Shown: piece after piece, positions 51,229 through 59,316 of the stretch
Layout of the letters: the number at the start of each line of letters is the position of its first letter
How positions within the stretch are numbered: the first letter of the stretch is position 1
From: Sarcodiotheca gaudichaudii
Lineage: Eukaryota; Rhodophyta; Florideophyceae; Gigartinales; Solieriaceae
Assembly (NCBI GenBank): GCA_032355985.1
Contig: JAUKVZ010000008.1
Coordinates: 1 to 64,000 of the forward strand
DNA length: 64,000 bases
Reading direction: 5' to 3'
Notes under the pieces: generated by a model
What the model was told of the DNA's origin: nothing
The model's input: only the letters and a program-made list of their open reading frames with translations
Databases searched by the model: none
Program-made: the position numbers and the translations under genes

Positions 51229-52469
51229 TCGCCTTCCCCGTCCCCAGTCGCGCCGGTGTTCGGAAGGTTCGGCCGGCCGACTGACTCTTGAGGCGCATCG
51301 AAGCGCTTCATCCATGTTTCGATGTCGATCAGATCGGGCGTGACATGCTCGCCGGATCGAACGCGTTGCAGCCCTTCGATGACGATGTGTTCACCCGGTT
51401 CAATGCCGGACTTGACGACTCGCAGGCCGTCGATGATTGGTCCGAGCGCGACGGAGCGGTAGGTGGCGATGCCCTGTTCGTTGACAACGATGACGAACGT
51501 TCGGGATTGATCCTTGCCGATCGCCTGATCGGGGATGAGCGTGGCGATGTAGGGGGCTGTCCCGAGCAGACGCACCGTGACGAAGAGCCCGGGGATGAGT
51601 TCATGATCCGGGTTGTCGAGAATGGCGCGGCCTTCGATGGTGCCTGTGGACGCATCAAACGTGTTGTCGACGAAGTCCATGACGCCGTGATGGGGAAATC
51701 CCTCTTCGTCGATCAGCGCGATCTCGACAGGGTTTGGTGTGTCTCGTGAGCTTGGTCGGGCGCCTGCTCTGGCCAGTCGGGTGTACTTGAGATAGTCCTG
51801 CTCGCTTGCGGTGAAATAGCAGTGGATGGGATCGAGCGACACAACGGTCGCCAGAAGCGTGGCGCCTTCAAGGCCGCCTGCGATGAGATTGCCGACATCG
51901 ACCATGTTGCGGCTCATGCGGCCGGTGATCGGGGAGCGGATCTCGGTGTATGCGACATCAAGCTCGGCGGCTTCGACGCGGGCGCGAGCGGCCTGGGCGA
52001 CCGCTTCAGCCTGCGGGAGCCGCTTGCTGCGCGTGTCGTATTCCTCCGGCGAGATCGCCTGGCCTTCCAGCGCCCGGTTGGCGCGCTTGAGATCGTTGGC
52101 CGCCAGCTCGAGCGCCACGTTCGCCCGTGCGAGTTCCGCCTTGGCGGCGTCGAGCACTGCGATGTAGGGGCGAGGATCAATGACGAAGAGGAGGTCGCCT
52201 TTTTCGACCATCTGGCCATCTTCGAAATTGACGGACTGCAGATAGCCGCTGACGCGCGCCCGAAGTTCAACGGTTTCGACGGCGCGCAGGCGACCGGTGT
52301 ATTCATCCCATTCCTGCACCTCGCGGCTCAGCGCCGGGGCGACGGTCACCTCCGGAGGCGGCGGCGGGGGAGCGGCGGCGTCCTGCTTTCGGCAGCCGGA
52401 AGCCACGAGGGTCAGGGCGACCAGAAGGCTGATCTGTCGTGTGCGGCGCTGAATCAATGGTGCAGGCAT
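51225..52469 (-). CDS. RND efflux pump periplasmic adaptor (lipoprotein)
   Basis: 414 residues from MPAPLIQRRTRQISLLVALT, with lipobox VASGC. The frame continues upstream without a good start. The barrel-sandwich part (VTVAPALSREVQEWDEYTGR), lipoyl halves (VSGYLQSVNFEDGQMVEKGD and ITGRMSRNMVDVGNLIAGG) and a helical hairpin between them (DAAKAELARANVALELAAND) match the HlyD/AcrA family. A Pro-rich stretch follows the lipid anchor. It bridges the inner-membrane transporter to an outer-membrane channel. It is the first gene of the two-gene operon. Confidence 0.95.
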   Translation of the reverse strand: MPAPLIQRRTRQISLLVALTLVASGCRKQDAAAPPPPPPEVTVAPALSREVQEWDEYTGRLRAVETVELRARVSGYLQSVNFEDGQMVEKGDLLFVIDPRPYIAVLDAAKAELARANVALELAANDLKRANRALEGQAISPEEYDTRSKRLPQAEAVAQAARARVEAAELDVAYTEIRSPITGRMSRNMVDVGNLIAGGLEGATLLATVVSLDPIHCYFTASEQDYLKYTRLARAGARPSSRDTPNPVEIALIDEEGFPHHGVMDFVDNTFDASTGTIEGRAILDNPDHELIPGLFVTVRLLGTAPYIATLIPDQAIGKDQSRTFVIVVNEQGIATYRSVALGPIIDGLRVVKSGIEPGEHIVIEGLQRVRSGEHVTPDLIDIETWMKRFDAPQESVGRPNLPNTGATGDGEGE

Positions 52470-52894
52470 GAGGCGTTCCCTATGCGAGGGGGGCAGAGTC
52501 GGCGGCGACCGGCGCCTCCGCTCGCATTCGCAGGAGGCGGACACCTGTGCCAGGCGTCCGGCTCTGCAGATTTGACGACTGGGAGCGTAGGCACGGGATC
52601 CCACTCACGAACGCGAACCGGGCGCTGGACATTCCCGTCTTGCGGAGATGGCTGGCGCCGCTTGTGGGCGGAAGGCGTGACGAGCCGATCTCTTGAAGGA
52701 TCGATCTGAAGCGACTTTGTCTGGTTATCGGACCTTTGGGGCAGATTGCCCCGGTGGCGGGCGAACCCCCGGACGGGGGAGCCGTATGAGGGGCTGAGGA
52801 GTTGGGCCTCGTCTTTCGCGTCCCTACCGCGTCAGGACCCGGGCAAATTCGTAGAGTAGGTGCGACTCTGGGAGTCAGGACAACCGGGACCTTG
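52470..52894. other. Divergent spacer between the efflux operon and the sigma factor gene
   Basis: About 425 bases that must hold both promoters. I see no gene, no strong palindrome and no clear -35/-10 pair. Frames that cross it lack ribosome-binding sites and have implausible composition. Confidence 0.4.
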
Positions 52895-53548
52895 ATGGGG
52901 GCACAGCGAATTTCAAAGCCGGCGCCACAGCAGTCTTCGTATCGCCTTGTCGATGATCGCACGGACGAGCAGCTCGTCTCTGATCACATCGCAGGGGATG
53001 GAACGGCGTTCCGCATTCTTGTGGAGCGCTTTCACGATGAGTTGATGCGATTCCTGATCCGCTTCATGGGCAACCGTGCAGCGGCAGAGGATGTGTTTCA
53101 GGACACATTCCTCCAGGTCCATAACTCCGCCGAGGTGTTTGACACCAATCGCAGATTCAAACCATGGCTTTTTACGATCGCGGCGAACAAAGGGCGCGAC
53201 TTGCATCGTAAGAACGCCAGACGTCCGACGCTGGATCTCTCGGCCCACATTGGGGGAGAGGGCGAAGGGCAGACATATGTGGATCTGATGGAGGTGGATG
53301 TGCCGGCGCCATCGGCTTCGATGGACGCCAAAGAGCAGGATGAGATGGTGCAGGAGGTGGTGGACACCCTTCCGGATCACTATCGCGAGATCCTTTTGCT
53401 CGCCTACTTCCAGAAGCTGAGTTATCAGCAGACCGCTGATCTACTTGAGATTCCTCTCGGGACCGTGAAGTCCCGCTTGCATTCAGCCGTGGCGATGTTC
53501 GCGCGGCAGTGGAAATTGCGAACCGATACGGAATTCGAAGGCGCCTGA
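52895..53548 (+). CDS. ECF-type RNA polymerase sigma factor
   Basis: 217 residues from MGAQRISKPAPQQSSYRLVD. Earlier in-frame starts give an implausible basic lead. Region 2 reads FRILVERFHDELMRFLIRFM and EDVFQDTFLQVHNSAEVF, with the RFKPWLFTIAANKGRDLHRK core. Region 4 reads LPDHYREILLLAYFQKLSYQ and LEIPLGTVKSRLHSAVAMFA. This is a plain ECF sigma layout without extra domains. The linker is longer than usual and acidic. The next gene on the same strand encodes a one-pass membrane protein that may act as its anti-sigma partner. Confidence 0.93.
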   Translation: MGAQRISKPAPQQSSYRLVDDRTDEQLVSDHIAGDGTAFRILVERFHDELMRFLIRFMGNRAAAEDVFQDTFLQVHNSAEVFDTNRRFKPWLFTIAANKGRDLHRKNARRPTLDLSAHIGGEGEGQTYVDLMEVDVPAPSASMDAKEQDEMVQEVVDTLPDHYREILLLAYFQKLSYQQTADLLEIPLGTVKSRLHSAVAMFARQWKLRTDTEFEGA

Positions 53549-53629
53549 ACAACGGAGTGAGGCGCCGCATCAAGTTGTCCCCAACCAAATCGCCTGGTCA
53601 CAACACCTGGTGACTTCGTGTGAAGGCGT

Positions 53630-54886
53630 ATGTCAGACGATCCTCAGCATCCCGTTCAGTTGTCGCCCGAAGACTCCGAAGCGCTTGACGCTTTGTTTGA
53701 GGCGAATTTCGACCCGGAAGCGGTCCCGTCATTTCATCGGGCCCGGGCGATTCGCTTGGCGCAGATTCTTGGTTTGCTCGACGGTCCCAAAGAGACCGAC
53801 GCAGCAAATCATCGTGGCGCGCTTGTCGATGTCACGCTTGCTCGCGCCGCCAGAGCACATGCCAACTACGCCCGAAGCCACGGCCAATCGCCGACTTCGG
53901 GTGTTTTTCATGAGGTGAAGCTCTCCGAGGCGGACGCCAGAGCGCTTGATCGCATCATCGATTCGGGCTGGTCATTTTCGACGCCTACCGACGCCGATCG
54001 CGCAAGCAGGCTTGAACAGTTGTTTGGCGCCCTGGATGTGCACGAAGCGATCGTGTTCACCGATGTTGAGCGCCGATCGCTGGTCGAGCGGACGATGCGC
54101 ACGATTCGGCGCGGCAGTCTTTCCGTGCGATCCATGGCCGCCGGCGCCGGGCTTGAGCCTGTCGGTCGAGGCAGCGGCTTCCGATTGTGGGATGTGGTCT
54201 CGATGGCCGCGATCATCCTGCTCGGCTTCTTCGTGATCTGGCCGATGGCGGAGGCTTCGCGTGAGCGATCCAATCGCGTGGCGTGTCAGACCAATCTTCA
54301 GAACGCGGGATTCGGATTTTCGTCGTATGCCGCGGATCACAAGGGCAAGCTGCCTCATGTGGAGACGCAGGGTGTCGAATCCCGTCCGGGCCTGCGGGTC
54401 TGGTGGGGGGTCGGCAATCCTGATGAATCGCACTCGGCGAATCTCTTCGTGCTGGTGACGCACGGCTACGTGAAGCTCTCGGATCTGGCCTGTGCGGGGA
54501 ATCCCTCCTCGCCGGTGAATCTGGACCTGGGCAGACATCGTGACTGGCGGAATCCGGATGAGCTTTCGTACAGCTATCAGCTCTTCGGCCGGCGCGTGCC
54601 CACGCTGCGCGGGGCCGGACGTCTGATCGTGCTGACGGATCGATCGCCTGTGATCGAGCGGGCTCGTCGAGGCGAGGAGTTCGATCCGGATGCCTGCTCA
54701 CTGAATCACAAGGGGCAGGGCCAGTGGGCTCTGCACTGCGACGGCGGGGTCGAATGGCTCGATACGCCCGTCCTTCCCAATGGAGACAACATCTGGCTGC
54801 CGCATTCCCAGACAGGCGTCCACAAGGCGCGACTTTCAGGGAGCGAGCGGCCTGATCATGAACATGACGTATTCGTCGGTCCCTGA
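53630..54886 (+). CDS. Membrane protein next to the sigma factor, possible anti-sigma factor
   Basis: 418 residues. The N-terminal 180 residues are cytoplasmic and helical (LSPEDSEALDALFEANFDPE), with a repeat of the ALD-type helix near residue 100. One membrane segment follows (VVSMAAIILLGFFVIWPMAE). The outer part begins RSNRVACQTNLQNAGFGFSS, then YAADHKGKLPHVET, which is the pseudopilin-like C-x-x-N-L word common in planctomycete DUF1559-type proteins, and ends with SLNHKGQGQWALHCDGGVEW. A sigma-binding N-terminus on a membrane anchor is the usual build of an anti-sigma factor, but no zinc-binding motif is seen. The role is inference from position and build. Confidence 0.7.
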   Translation: MSDDPQHPVQLSPEDSEALDALFEANFDPEAVPSFHRARAIRLAQILGLLDGPKETDAANHRGALVDVTLARAARAHANYARSHGQSPTSGVFHEVKLSEADARALDRIIDSGWSFSTPTDADRASRLEQLFGALDVHEAIVFTDVERRSLVERTMRTIRRGSLSVRSMAAGAGLEPVGRGSGFRLWDVVSMAAIILLGFFVIWPMAEASRERSNRVACQTNLQNAGFGFSSYAADHKGKLPHVETQGVESRPGLRVWWGVGNPDESHSANLFVLVTHGYVKLSDLACAGNPSSPVNLDLGRHRDWRNPDELSYSYQLFGRRVPTLRGAGRLIVLTDRSPVIERARRGEEFDPDACSLNHKGQGQWALHCDGGVEWLDTPVLPNGDNIWLPHSQTGVHKARLSGSERPDHEHDVFVGP

Positions 54887-54959
54887 TCGACGAGGACAGC
54901 CCTCATCAGGGCGGGATTGACTCTCGAAGACCTCTCCTCCCAATCTCGCCCACCCAACC

Positions 54960-55005
54960 AGGACCGACGTCTGACCCATCCGGGGGGCGTCGGTCCTGTT
55001 TTCTT
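54960..55005 (+). terminator. Rho-independent terminator before rpmI
   Basis: AGGACCGACG (54960-54969) and CGTCGGTCCT (54988-54997) form a perfect 10-base stem with an 18-base loop, followed by GTTTTCTTT. It should end the sigma-factor transcript. Its place 104 bases above rpmI leaves open a leader-attenuation role for the ribosomal genes. Confidence 0.8.
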
Positions 55006-55108
55006 TGGGGCTGAGCGTGTTGCGAGGGCGGAGTGGGGCGGGTACATTTCCCCGTTCCCATCCGGCCGGTTGAAGAGCGGCCAGGGGCAACTGTGGAGCA
55101 CCATCGTC

Positions 55109-55408
55109 ATGCCGAAGAACAAGGGCCACAAGGGCCTTCTGAAGAGAATCCGCATCACGAAGACAGGCAAGGTTCGCATGAAGCGCGCCGGTTCGGGCCA
55201 CTTCAAGTCGGGCAAGACGCCTGATCGTCTTCGTCGTCTGCGCGGCACGACGAGCGCGTCGAACTCCGAGACGAAACGTCTGGAGCGTCTGCTTCACCGT
55301 CGTCTTCGCGGAGCGACGCAGCCTCGCGCGACACTTCGCCGCAGCCCCTCTCCGGAGGAGCGCGCCGCCATCAAGGCTGAGAAGGCCGCCGAGGCCGCGA
55401 AGTCGTAA
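55109..55408 (+). CDS. rpmI: 50S ribosomal protein bL35, with C-terminal extension
   Basis: 99 residues from MPKNKGHKGLLKRIRITKTG, a textbook bL35 start; GGAG lies upstream. The usual protein ends near residue 65. Here a basic then acidic tail adds about 35 residues (RATLRRSPSPEERAAIKAEK, then AAEAAKS). The normal partner infC (IF3) is not upstream; a sigma-factor operon and a terminator stand there instead. rplT follows after 133 bases. bL35 binds 23S rRNA deep in the large subunit. Confidence 0.94.
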   Translation: MPKNKGHKGLLKRIRITKTGKVRMKRAGSGHFKSGKTPDRLRRLRGTTSASNSETKRLERLLHRRLRGATQPRATLRRSPSPEERAAIKAEKAAEAAKS

Positions 55409-55541
55409 GTGATTGAACGCTTCGCATGCGACTGCCTCGAGCGCATGCGAGATTGACCGCTGATCGAGGCGACACGCTGTCGTCCGGGATCGAAGTTGAT
55501 TCGAGAGCGAATCACCCCGTCCGACGTAAGGAGAAGTTGAC

Positions 55542-55916
55542 ATGCCTCGTGTACGCAAGGGATCGGCTCGCAAGCGCGCTCACAATCGCGTGCTTCGTGA
55601 AGCTCGCGGCTACTACGGAACCAAGTCTCGTCATTTCCAGCAGGCCAAGGTTGCGCTGACGCGCGCCGGGCAGTTTGCGTATCGCGATCGTCGCAATCGC
55701 AAGCGTGACATGCGGGCGCTGTGGATCACGCGCATCACGGCGGCCTGCCGCATGCGTGGGACGCGCTACTCGCTGTTCATCAACGGCCTGAAGCTCTCGG
55801 GCTGCACGCTGAATCGCAAGATGCTCAGCCAGATCGCGATTGATGATCCGGCGGGATTCGACGCGCTGGTGGAGCTCGCGGTGAAGAACTCGCGGGCGAC
55901 GCCTGCCGCGGCCTGA
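55542..55916 (+). CDS. rplT: 50S ribosomal protein bL20
   Basis: 124 residues, near the usual 117-120. PRVRKGSARKRAHNRVLREA at the start, GYYGTKSRHFQQAKVALTRA, RDRRNRKRDMRALWITRI and the SLFINGLKLSGCTLNRKMLS-type C-terminal half are all standard. AAGGAG precedes the ATG. It is an early assembly protein of the large subunit and in many bacteria represses its own operon. A terminator follows. Confidence 0.97.
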   Translation: MPRVRKGSARKRAHNRVLREARGYYGTKSRHFQQAKVALTRAGQFAYRDRRNRKRDMRALWITRITAACRMRGTRYSLFINGLKLSGCTLNRKMLSQIAIDDPAGFDALVELAVKNSRATPAAA

Positions 55917-55940
55917 GCTGCATTGGTTTATTGAAACTCG

Positions 55941-55975
55941 AAGGCCGCTTCCAACTGATGGGAGCGGCCTTTTTC
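55941..55975 (+). terminator. Rho-independent terminator after rplT
   Basis: AAGGCCGCT (55941-55949) pairs with AGCGGCCTT (55963-55971), and the stem runs into TTTTT. It also faces the minus-strand gene ending at 55986. Confidence 0.88.
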
Positions 55976-55985
55976 GTGCGCGTGG

Positions 55986-56996
55986 TTAGCGATCGCGCCG
56001 GGCGCTGAAGATGCGCGAGGGGCGGGCGGCGGCGGTGATGCGTCGAAGGGCCTTGTCCGAGAGATCGGGCGTCTCAAAGAGCGTCGCGCAGCCGATGCGC
56101 TCGATGGCGTCGAGCGATGTCTCCGTGTGCAGCCAGATGAACTTGAGCGCCGGCTTGAGATCAGCGCGAGCGGCTCGAAGCAGAGGGCGAGCTTCCTTGT
56201 TCATCGATCGTGTGCGGCTGACGAGGGGGCGCATGGCTCGGATGAAGGCGACGCGGGCCTGCGGTTCGTCCTGCTCACGGATCATGGACTTCAGATCGGC
56301 GGCGTCGAAGCCGGAGTCCTGCACAGGCAGGGGGCATCGCGAGCCGGATTCGACATCGCGACGAACCCGCATCCAGCGCCAGGTGATCAGATGGGCGCTG
56401 AGCAGCAGTTCCATCATGGCGCGATTGTCTCGATCGGCGGAGCGCTCGCGATGCACGTTTTCGCGGCGAAGGGCGATGCGGCTCAGGGGGCGGACGAACA
56501 TGTGCGTCCGCTCGCGCAGCTCGGCCCAGGTGTCGATGCGCGGGGCGCGATGCTCAAGCTCGAAGCAGTCAAGAAGGTGATGCAGATCGCCCATGGTCGC
56601 CAGGCGGCGCTTGACGAGTGTGGCGAGGGTGATGAAGACGGGATGCGTCGGGGCGGGCGCGGCGGCGCCGGCGCTTCCGGCGGACTGGCAGCGCTGCAGC
56701 TCCTTGCGCCAGCGATCGAGGCGCTTCGGAGCGCTGGTCTTCGCCCGGGTGTCGAGATCATGCGACCAGGCGCAGAAGGCCAGCAGCGCGCTGAGATCGT
56801 CCAGCTGTCGCGAGGAAAGCAGGGGCGTCAGCGCGGGCATGGGGGGAAAGACGTCGCGGGCTATCTGGCGGCAGTGATCCCGGGCCTGCGCGAGTGAGGG
56901 GGTGTCCTGCTCGCCGGCCTGCTCGGTCGCCTGCAGCCTGTCCAGCAACGAGACCTGGAGGACTCGTCGTGTTCGGCTCTTTTCGGCGGCGGGCAT
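55986..56996 (-). CDS. Squalene/phytoene synthase-family protein with altered first Asp motif
   Basis: 336 residues. The family pattern is clear though divergent. HCRQIARDVFPPMPALTPLL and LDDLSALLAFCAWSHDLDTR match the Y-C-x-x-x-A start and the A-L-Y-A-F-C-R-x-x-D-D-I-x-D helix. RLDRWRKEL follows, and HPVFITLATLVKRR matches the usual HPV-x-x-A-L word. LITWRWMRVRRDVESGSRCP with LPVQDSGFDAADL matches the second region, N-I-L-R-D-V-x-E-D-A-x-x-G-R-x-Y-L-P. The first DDxxD-type motif is reduced to SHDLD, and the second keeps RRDVESG in place of RDVxED. This suggests changed metal binding or a non-catalytic member. It lies divergent from ispH, whose product feeds the same isoprenoid pathway. Confidence 0.7.
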   Translation of the reverse strand: MPAAEKSRTRRVLQVSLLDRLQATEQAGEQDTPSLAQARDHCRQIARDVFPPMPALTPLLSSRQLDDLSALLAFCAWSHDLDTRAKTSAPKRLDRWRKELQRCQSAGSAGAAAPAPTHPVFITLATLVKRRLATMGDLHHLLDCFELEHRAPRIDTWAELRERTHMFVRPLSRIALRRENVHRERSADRDNRAMMELLLSAHLITWRWMRVRRDVESGSRCPLPVQDSGFDAADLKSMIREQDEPQARVAFIRAMRPLVSRTRSMNKEARPLLRAARADLKPALKFIWLHTETSLDAIERIGCATLFETPDLSDKALRRITAAARPSRIFSARRDR

Positions 56997-57123
56997 CGGA
57001 CGATCACTCCAGCGGGCGTCCCGGCGATCGAAGTCGGGGCCTTCGCATCTGCGGGACTATGATGAGTTTGATTCCCGGAAGCGGCGCTCAGTCTCGGAGC
57101 GCCAATCTCTCTACCATCGACGA

Positions 57124-58170
57124 ATGCGGATCCTTCTCGCCAACCCCCGAGGCTTCTGCGCCGGTGTGCATATGGCCATCGACGTGGTGGACCAGTTGAT
57201 CGACCTGCTTCCAGGCGAGCCGATCTACGTCTATCACGAGATCGTACACAACAAGCACGTCGTCGAACGCTTTCAGCGCGCCAATGTCACGTTTGTCGAG
57301 GATGTCGAAGAGGCGCCGGAGGGGGCGATCGTCGTGTTTTCGGCGCATGGTGTGTCGCCGAAAGTGCGCGAGGCGGCGGCGAAGCGGAAGCTGGTGGCCG
57401 TGGACGCATCGTGTCCGCTCGTGCTGAAGGTGCATGCGGAGGCGATCCGGTATGCGAAGCAGGGCTTGCAGATCCTGCTGATCGGGCATCGAAATCATCA
57501 AGAGGTGATCGGCACGCAGGGTGAAGCCCCGGAGGCGATCCAGGTCGTCGAGTCGCCGGAGGACATTGCCCACCTGATGATCCGGGATCCGGAGAAGCTG
57601 GTCTATCTCACGCAAACCACGCTGAGCACAGATGATGCGGATGTGATCATCCGGGCGCTGAAGGAGGCGTTTCCGAAGATCAAGGCGCCGCCGAGTGATG
57701 ACATCTGTTATGCGACGACGAATCGGCAGCATGCCGTGCGCACGCTGGCGCCGGAGTGTGATCTGGTGCTGGTGGTGGGCTCGCAGAACTCTTCGAACTC
57801 GGTTCGTCTGACGGAGATCGCTCGGAATGTGGGCGTGCCGGGGCGTTTGCTCGATGATGTGAGCGAGCTGGATGCGGCATGGTTCCCGAAGGGGGATGAG
57901 ACGATCCTGCTGACGGCCGGGGCTTCGGCGCCGGAGCATCTGGTGGCGGAGATCTGCCGCCGGCTGGTGGATGATTTCGGCGCGACGATCGAGCAGCGCT
58001 CGCTGGTGGATGAGGACATGGATTTCGGCCTGCCTGTGTCCTTGAAGCGGATCATGGTGGATCGAGGGGTGGATCCGGCGCATCGAAGGATCCGATTCAC
58101 GAAGCCCACGATCACGCCGGAGGAATATGGCGCCCAGCCTGTGACCATCGGCCAGACGGACGGCGAGTAG
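57124..58170 (+). CDS. ispH: 4-hydroxy-3-methylbut-2-enyl diphosphate reductase
   Basis: 348 residues from MRILLANPRGFCAGVHMAID, the standard IspH start with the first cluster Cys. The frame runs further upstream but only from this ATG does it match the family. The other two Fe-S cysteines lie in VDASCPLVLKVHAEA and DDICYATTNRQHA. Further marks are IYVYHEIVHNKHVV, VVFSAHGVSP, IGHRNHQEVIGTQGE, LVVGSQNSSNSVRLTEIA and LTAGASAPEHLV. It makes IPP and DMAPP in the last step of the MEP pathway. rlmN follows 13 bases downstream, so both are probably co-transcribed. Confidence 0.98.
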   Translation: MRILLANPRGFCAGVHMAIDVVDQLIDLLPGEPIYVYHEIVHNKHVVERFQRANVTFVEDVEEAPEGAIVVFSAHGVSPKVREAAAKRKLVAVDASCPLVLKVHAEAIRYAKQGLQILLIGHRNHQEVIGTQGEAPEAIQVVESPEDIAHLMIRDPEKLVYLTQTTLSTDDADVIIRALKEAFPKIKAPPSDDICYATTNRQHAVRTLAPECDLVLVVGSQNSSNSVRLTEIARNVGVPGRLLDDVSELDAAWFPKGDETILLTAGASAPEHLVAEICRRLVDDFGATIEQRSLVDEDMDFGLPVSLKRIMVDRGVDPAHRRIRFTKPTITPEEYGAQPVTIGQTDGE

Positions 58171-58183
58171 ACTCAGGCTTCAC

Positions 58184-59302
58184 GTGCGGCATCCAAAGCA
58201 TCACATCTTTGAGTTCACCCCGGAGACGCTTCGCGCTTTCTGCGCCGAGCGAGGCATGCCCGCGTTCCGAGCCGGGCAGATTCTTGAGTGGGTGTATGAG
58301 AAGGGCGTCTGCGATCCGGCGGAGATGTCCAATCTCGCCAAACGCGATCGGGAGATGCTCGAGCGCGAGGTGACCTTCCTTTCGGGCGAGACGCTGGCGC
58401 ATCAGCTTGCGACGGATGGCACGCAGAAGCTGCTGGTGGAATGGGATGATGGCGAGCCGGCGACCGGCGCGCACTCGCTGAACGTGCTGGATCAGGCGGG
58501 CGGCTGCGGCGATCCGACGCGGCAGACCGAGTGCGTCATGATCCCGACGGAGAAACGGCGCACGGCGTGCATCTCTTCGCAGGTGGGTTGCCCGGTCGGA
58601 TGCACCTTCTGCGCATCGGGGCTGGGCGGGCTGGATGGCAATCTCAGCGCGGGAAGGATTGTCGAACAGGCCTGGCGGCTGGGGCGGCTGGAGGATGTCG
58701 GGCGCATCAGCAACATCGTCTTCATGGGCATGGGTGAGCCGCTGTCAAACTTCGGACCCGTCGTGCATGCCGTGCGCACGCTGTGCGCGGACTGGGGCAT
58801 GGGCATCTCGGCGCGGAAGATCACGATCTCAACGGTGGGCCTGCCGAAGGCGATCGAACGACTTGCCGAGCAGCTTGAGCTGCCAGTCACGCTGGCGCTT
58901 TCGCTGCATGCGCCCAACGATGAGCTTCGGCGCAGGCTGATTCCATGGTCGGAATACACGACAGTTGAAGAGTTGACGAACGCATGCGATCTGTGGTTCC
59001 AGAAGACGGGCCGCGAGATCACGCTGGAGTACATCCTGCTGGGCGGCGAGAATGATCAGATCGAGCACGCGACCGAGCTTGCGCGCGTGGCGAAGCGCCT
59101 GCGCAGCAATATCAATCTGATTCGATACAACGAAGTCGAGGGGTTGCCCTACAAGCGTCCGGAGACGGGGGATGTGCGCAACTTTCAGGAGACGCTGCGC
59201 GAGGCGGGGCTCAATGCGCACATCCGCGCGAGTCGGGGGCGGGATATCGCCGCGGCATGCGGGCAGCTCAGGCATGAGAAGGCGGGGATGGGGGGCGGGT
59301 GA
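58184..59302 (+). CDS. rlmN: Dual-specificity 23S rRNA/tRNA adenine-C2 methyltransferase RlmN
   Basis: 372 residues from a GTG start 13 bases after ispH. The radical SAM cluster motif lies in QVGCPVGCTFCASGLGG, then NIVFMGMGEPLSNFGPVVHA and RKITISTVGLP, LALSLHAPNDELRRRLIP, all RlmN marks. LEYILLGGENDQ and NLIRYNEVEGLPYKRP follow, and the C-terminal part keeps the second catalytic Cys in ARGRDIAAACGQL-type context (SRGRDIAAACGQLRHEK). It methylates A2503 of 23S rRNA and A37 of some tRNAs. Confidence 0.96.
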   Translation: MRHPKHHIFEFTPETLRAFCAERGMPAFRAGQILEWVYEKGVCDPAEMSNLAKRDREMLEREVTFLSGETLAHQLATDGTQKLLVEWDDGEPATGAHSLNVLDQAGGCGDPTRQTECVMIPTEKRRTACISSQVGCPVGCTFCASGLGGLDGNLSAGRIVEQAWRLGRLEDVGRISNIVFMGMGEPLSNFGPVVHAVRTLCADWGMGISARKITISTVGLPKAIERLAEQLELPVTLALSLHAPNDELRRRLIPWSEYTTVEELTNACDLWFQKTGREITLEYILLGGENDQIEHATELARVAKRLRSNINLIRYNEVEGLPYKRPETGDVRNFQETLREAGLNAHIRASRGRDIAAACGQLRHEKAGMGGG

Positions 59303-59316
59303 GGCGCCGCCGCGTT

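Noticed and set aside
50194-51291. 365-residue plus-strand frame opposite the RND pump
   Set aside because: Shadow of a conserved transporter gene; no ribosome-binding site.
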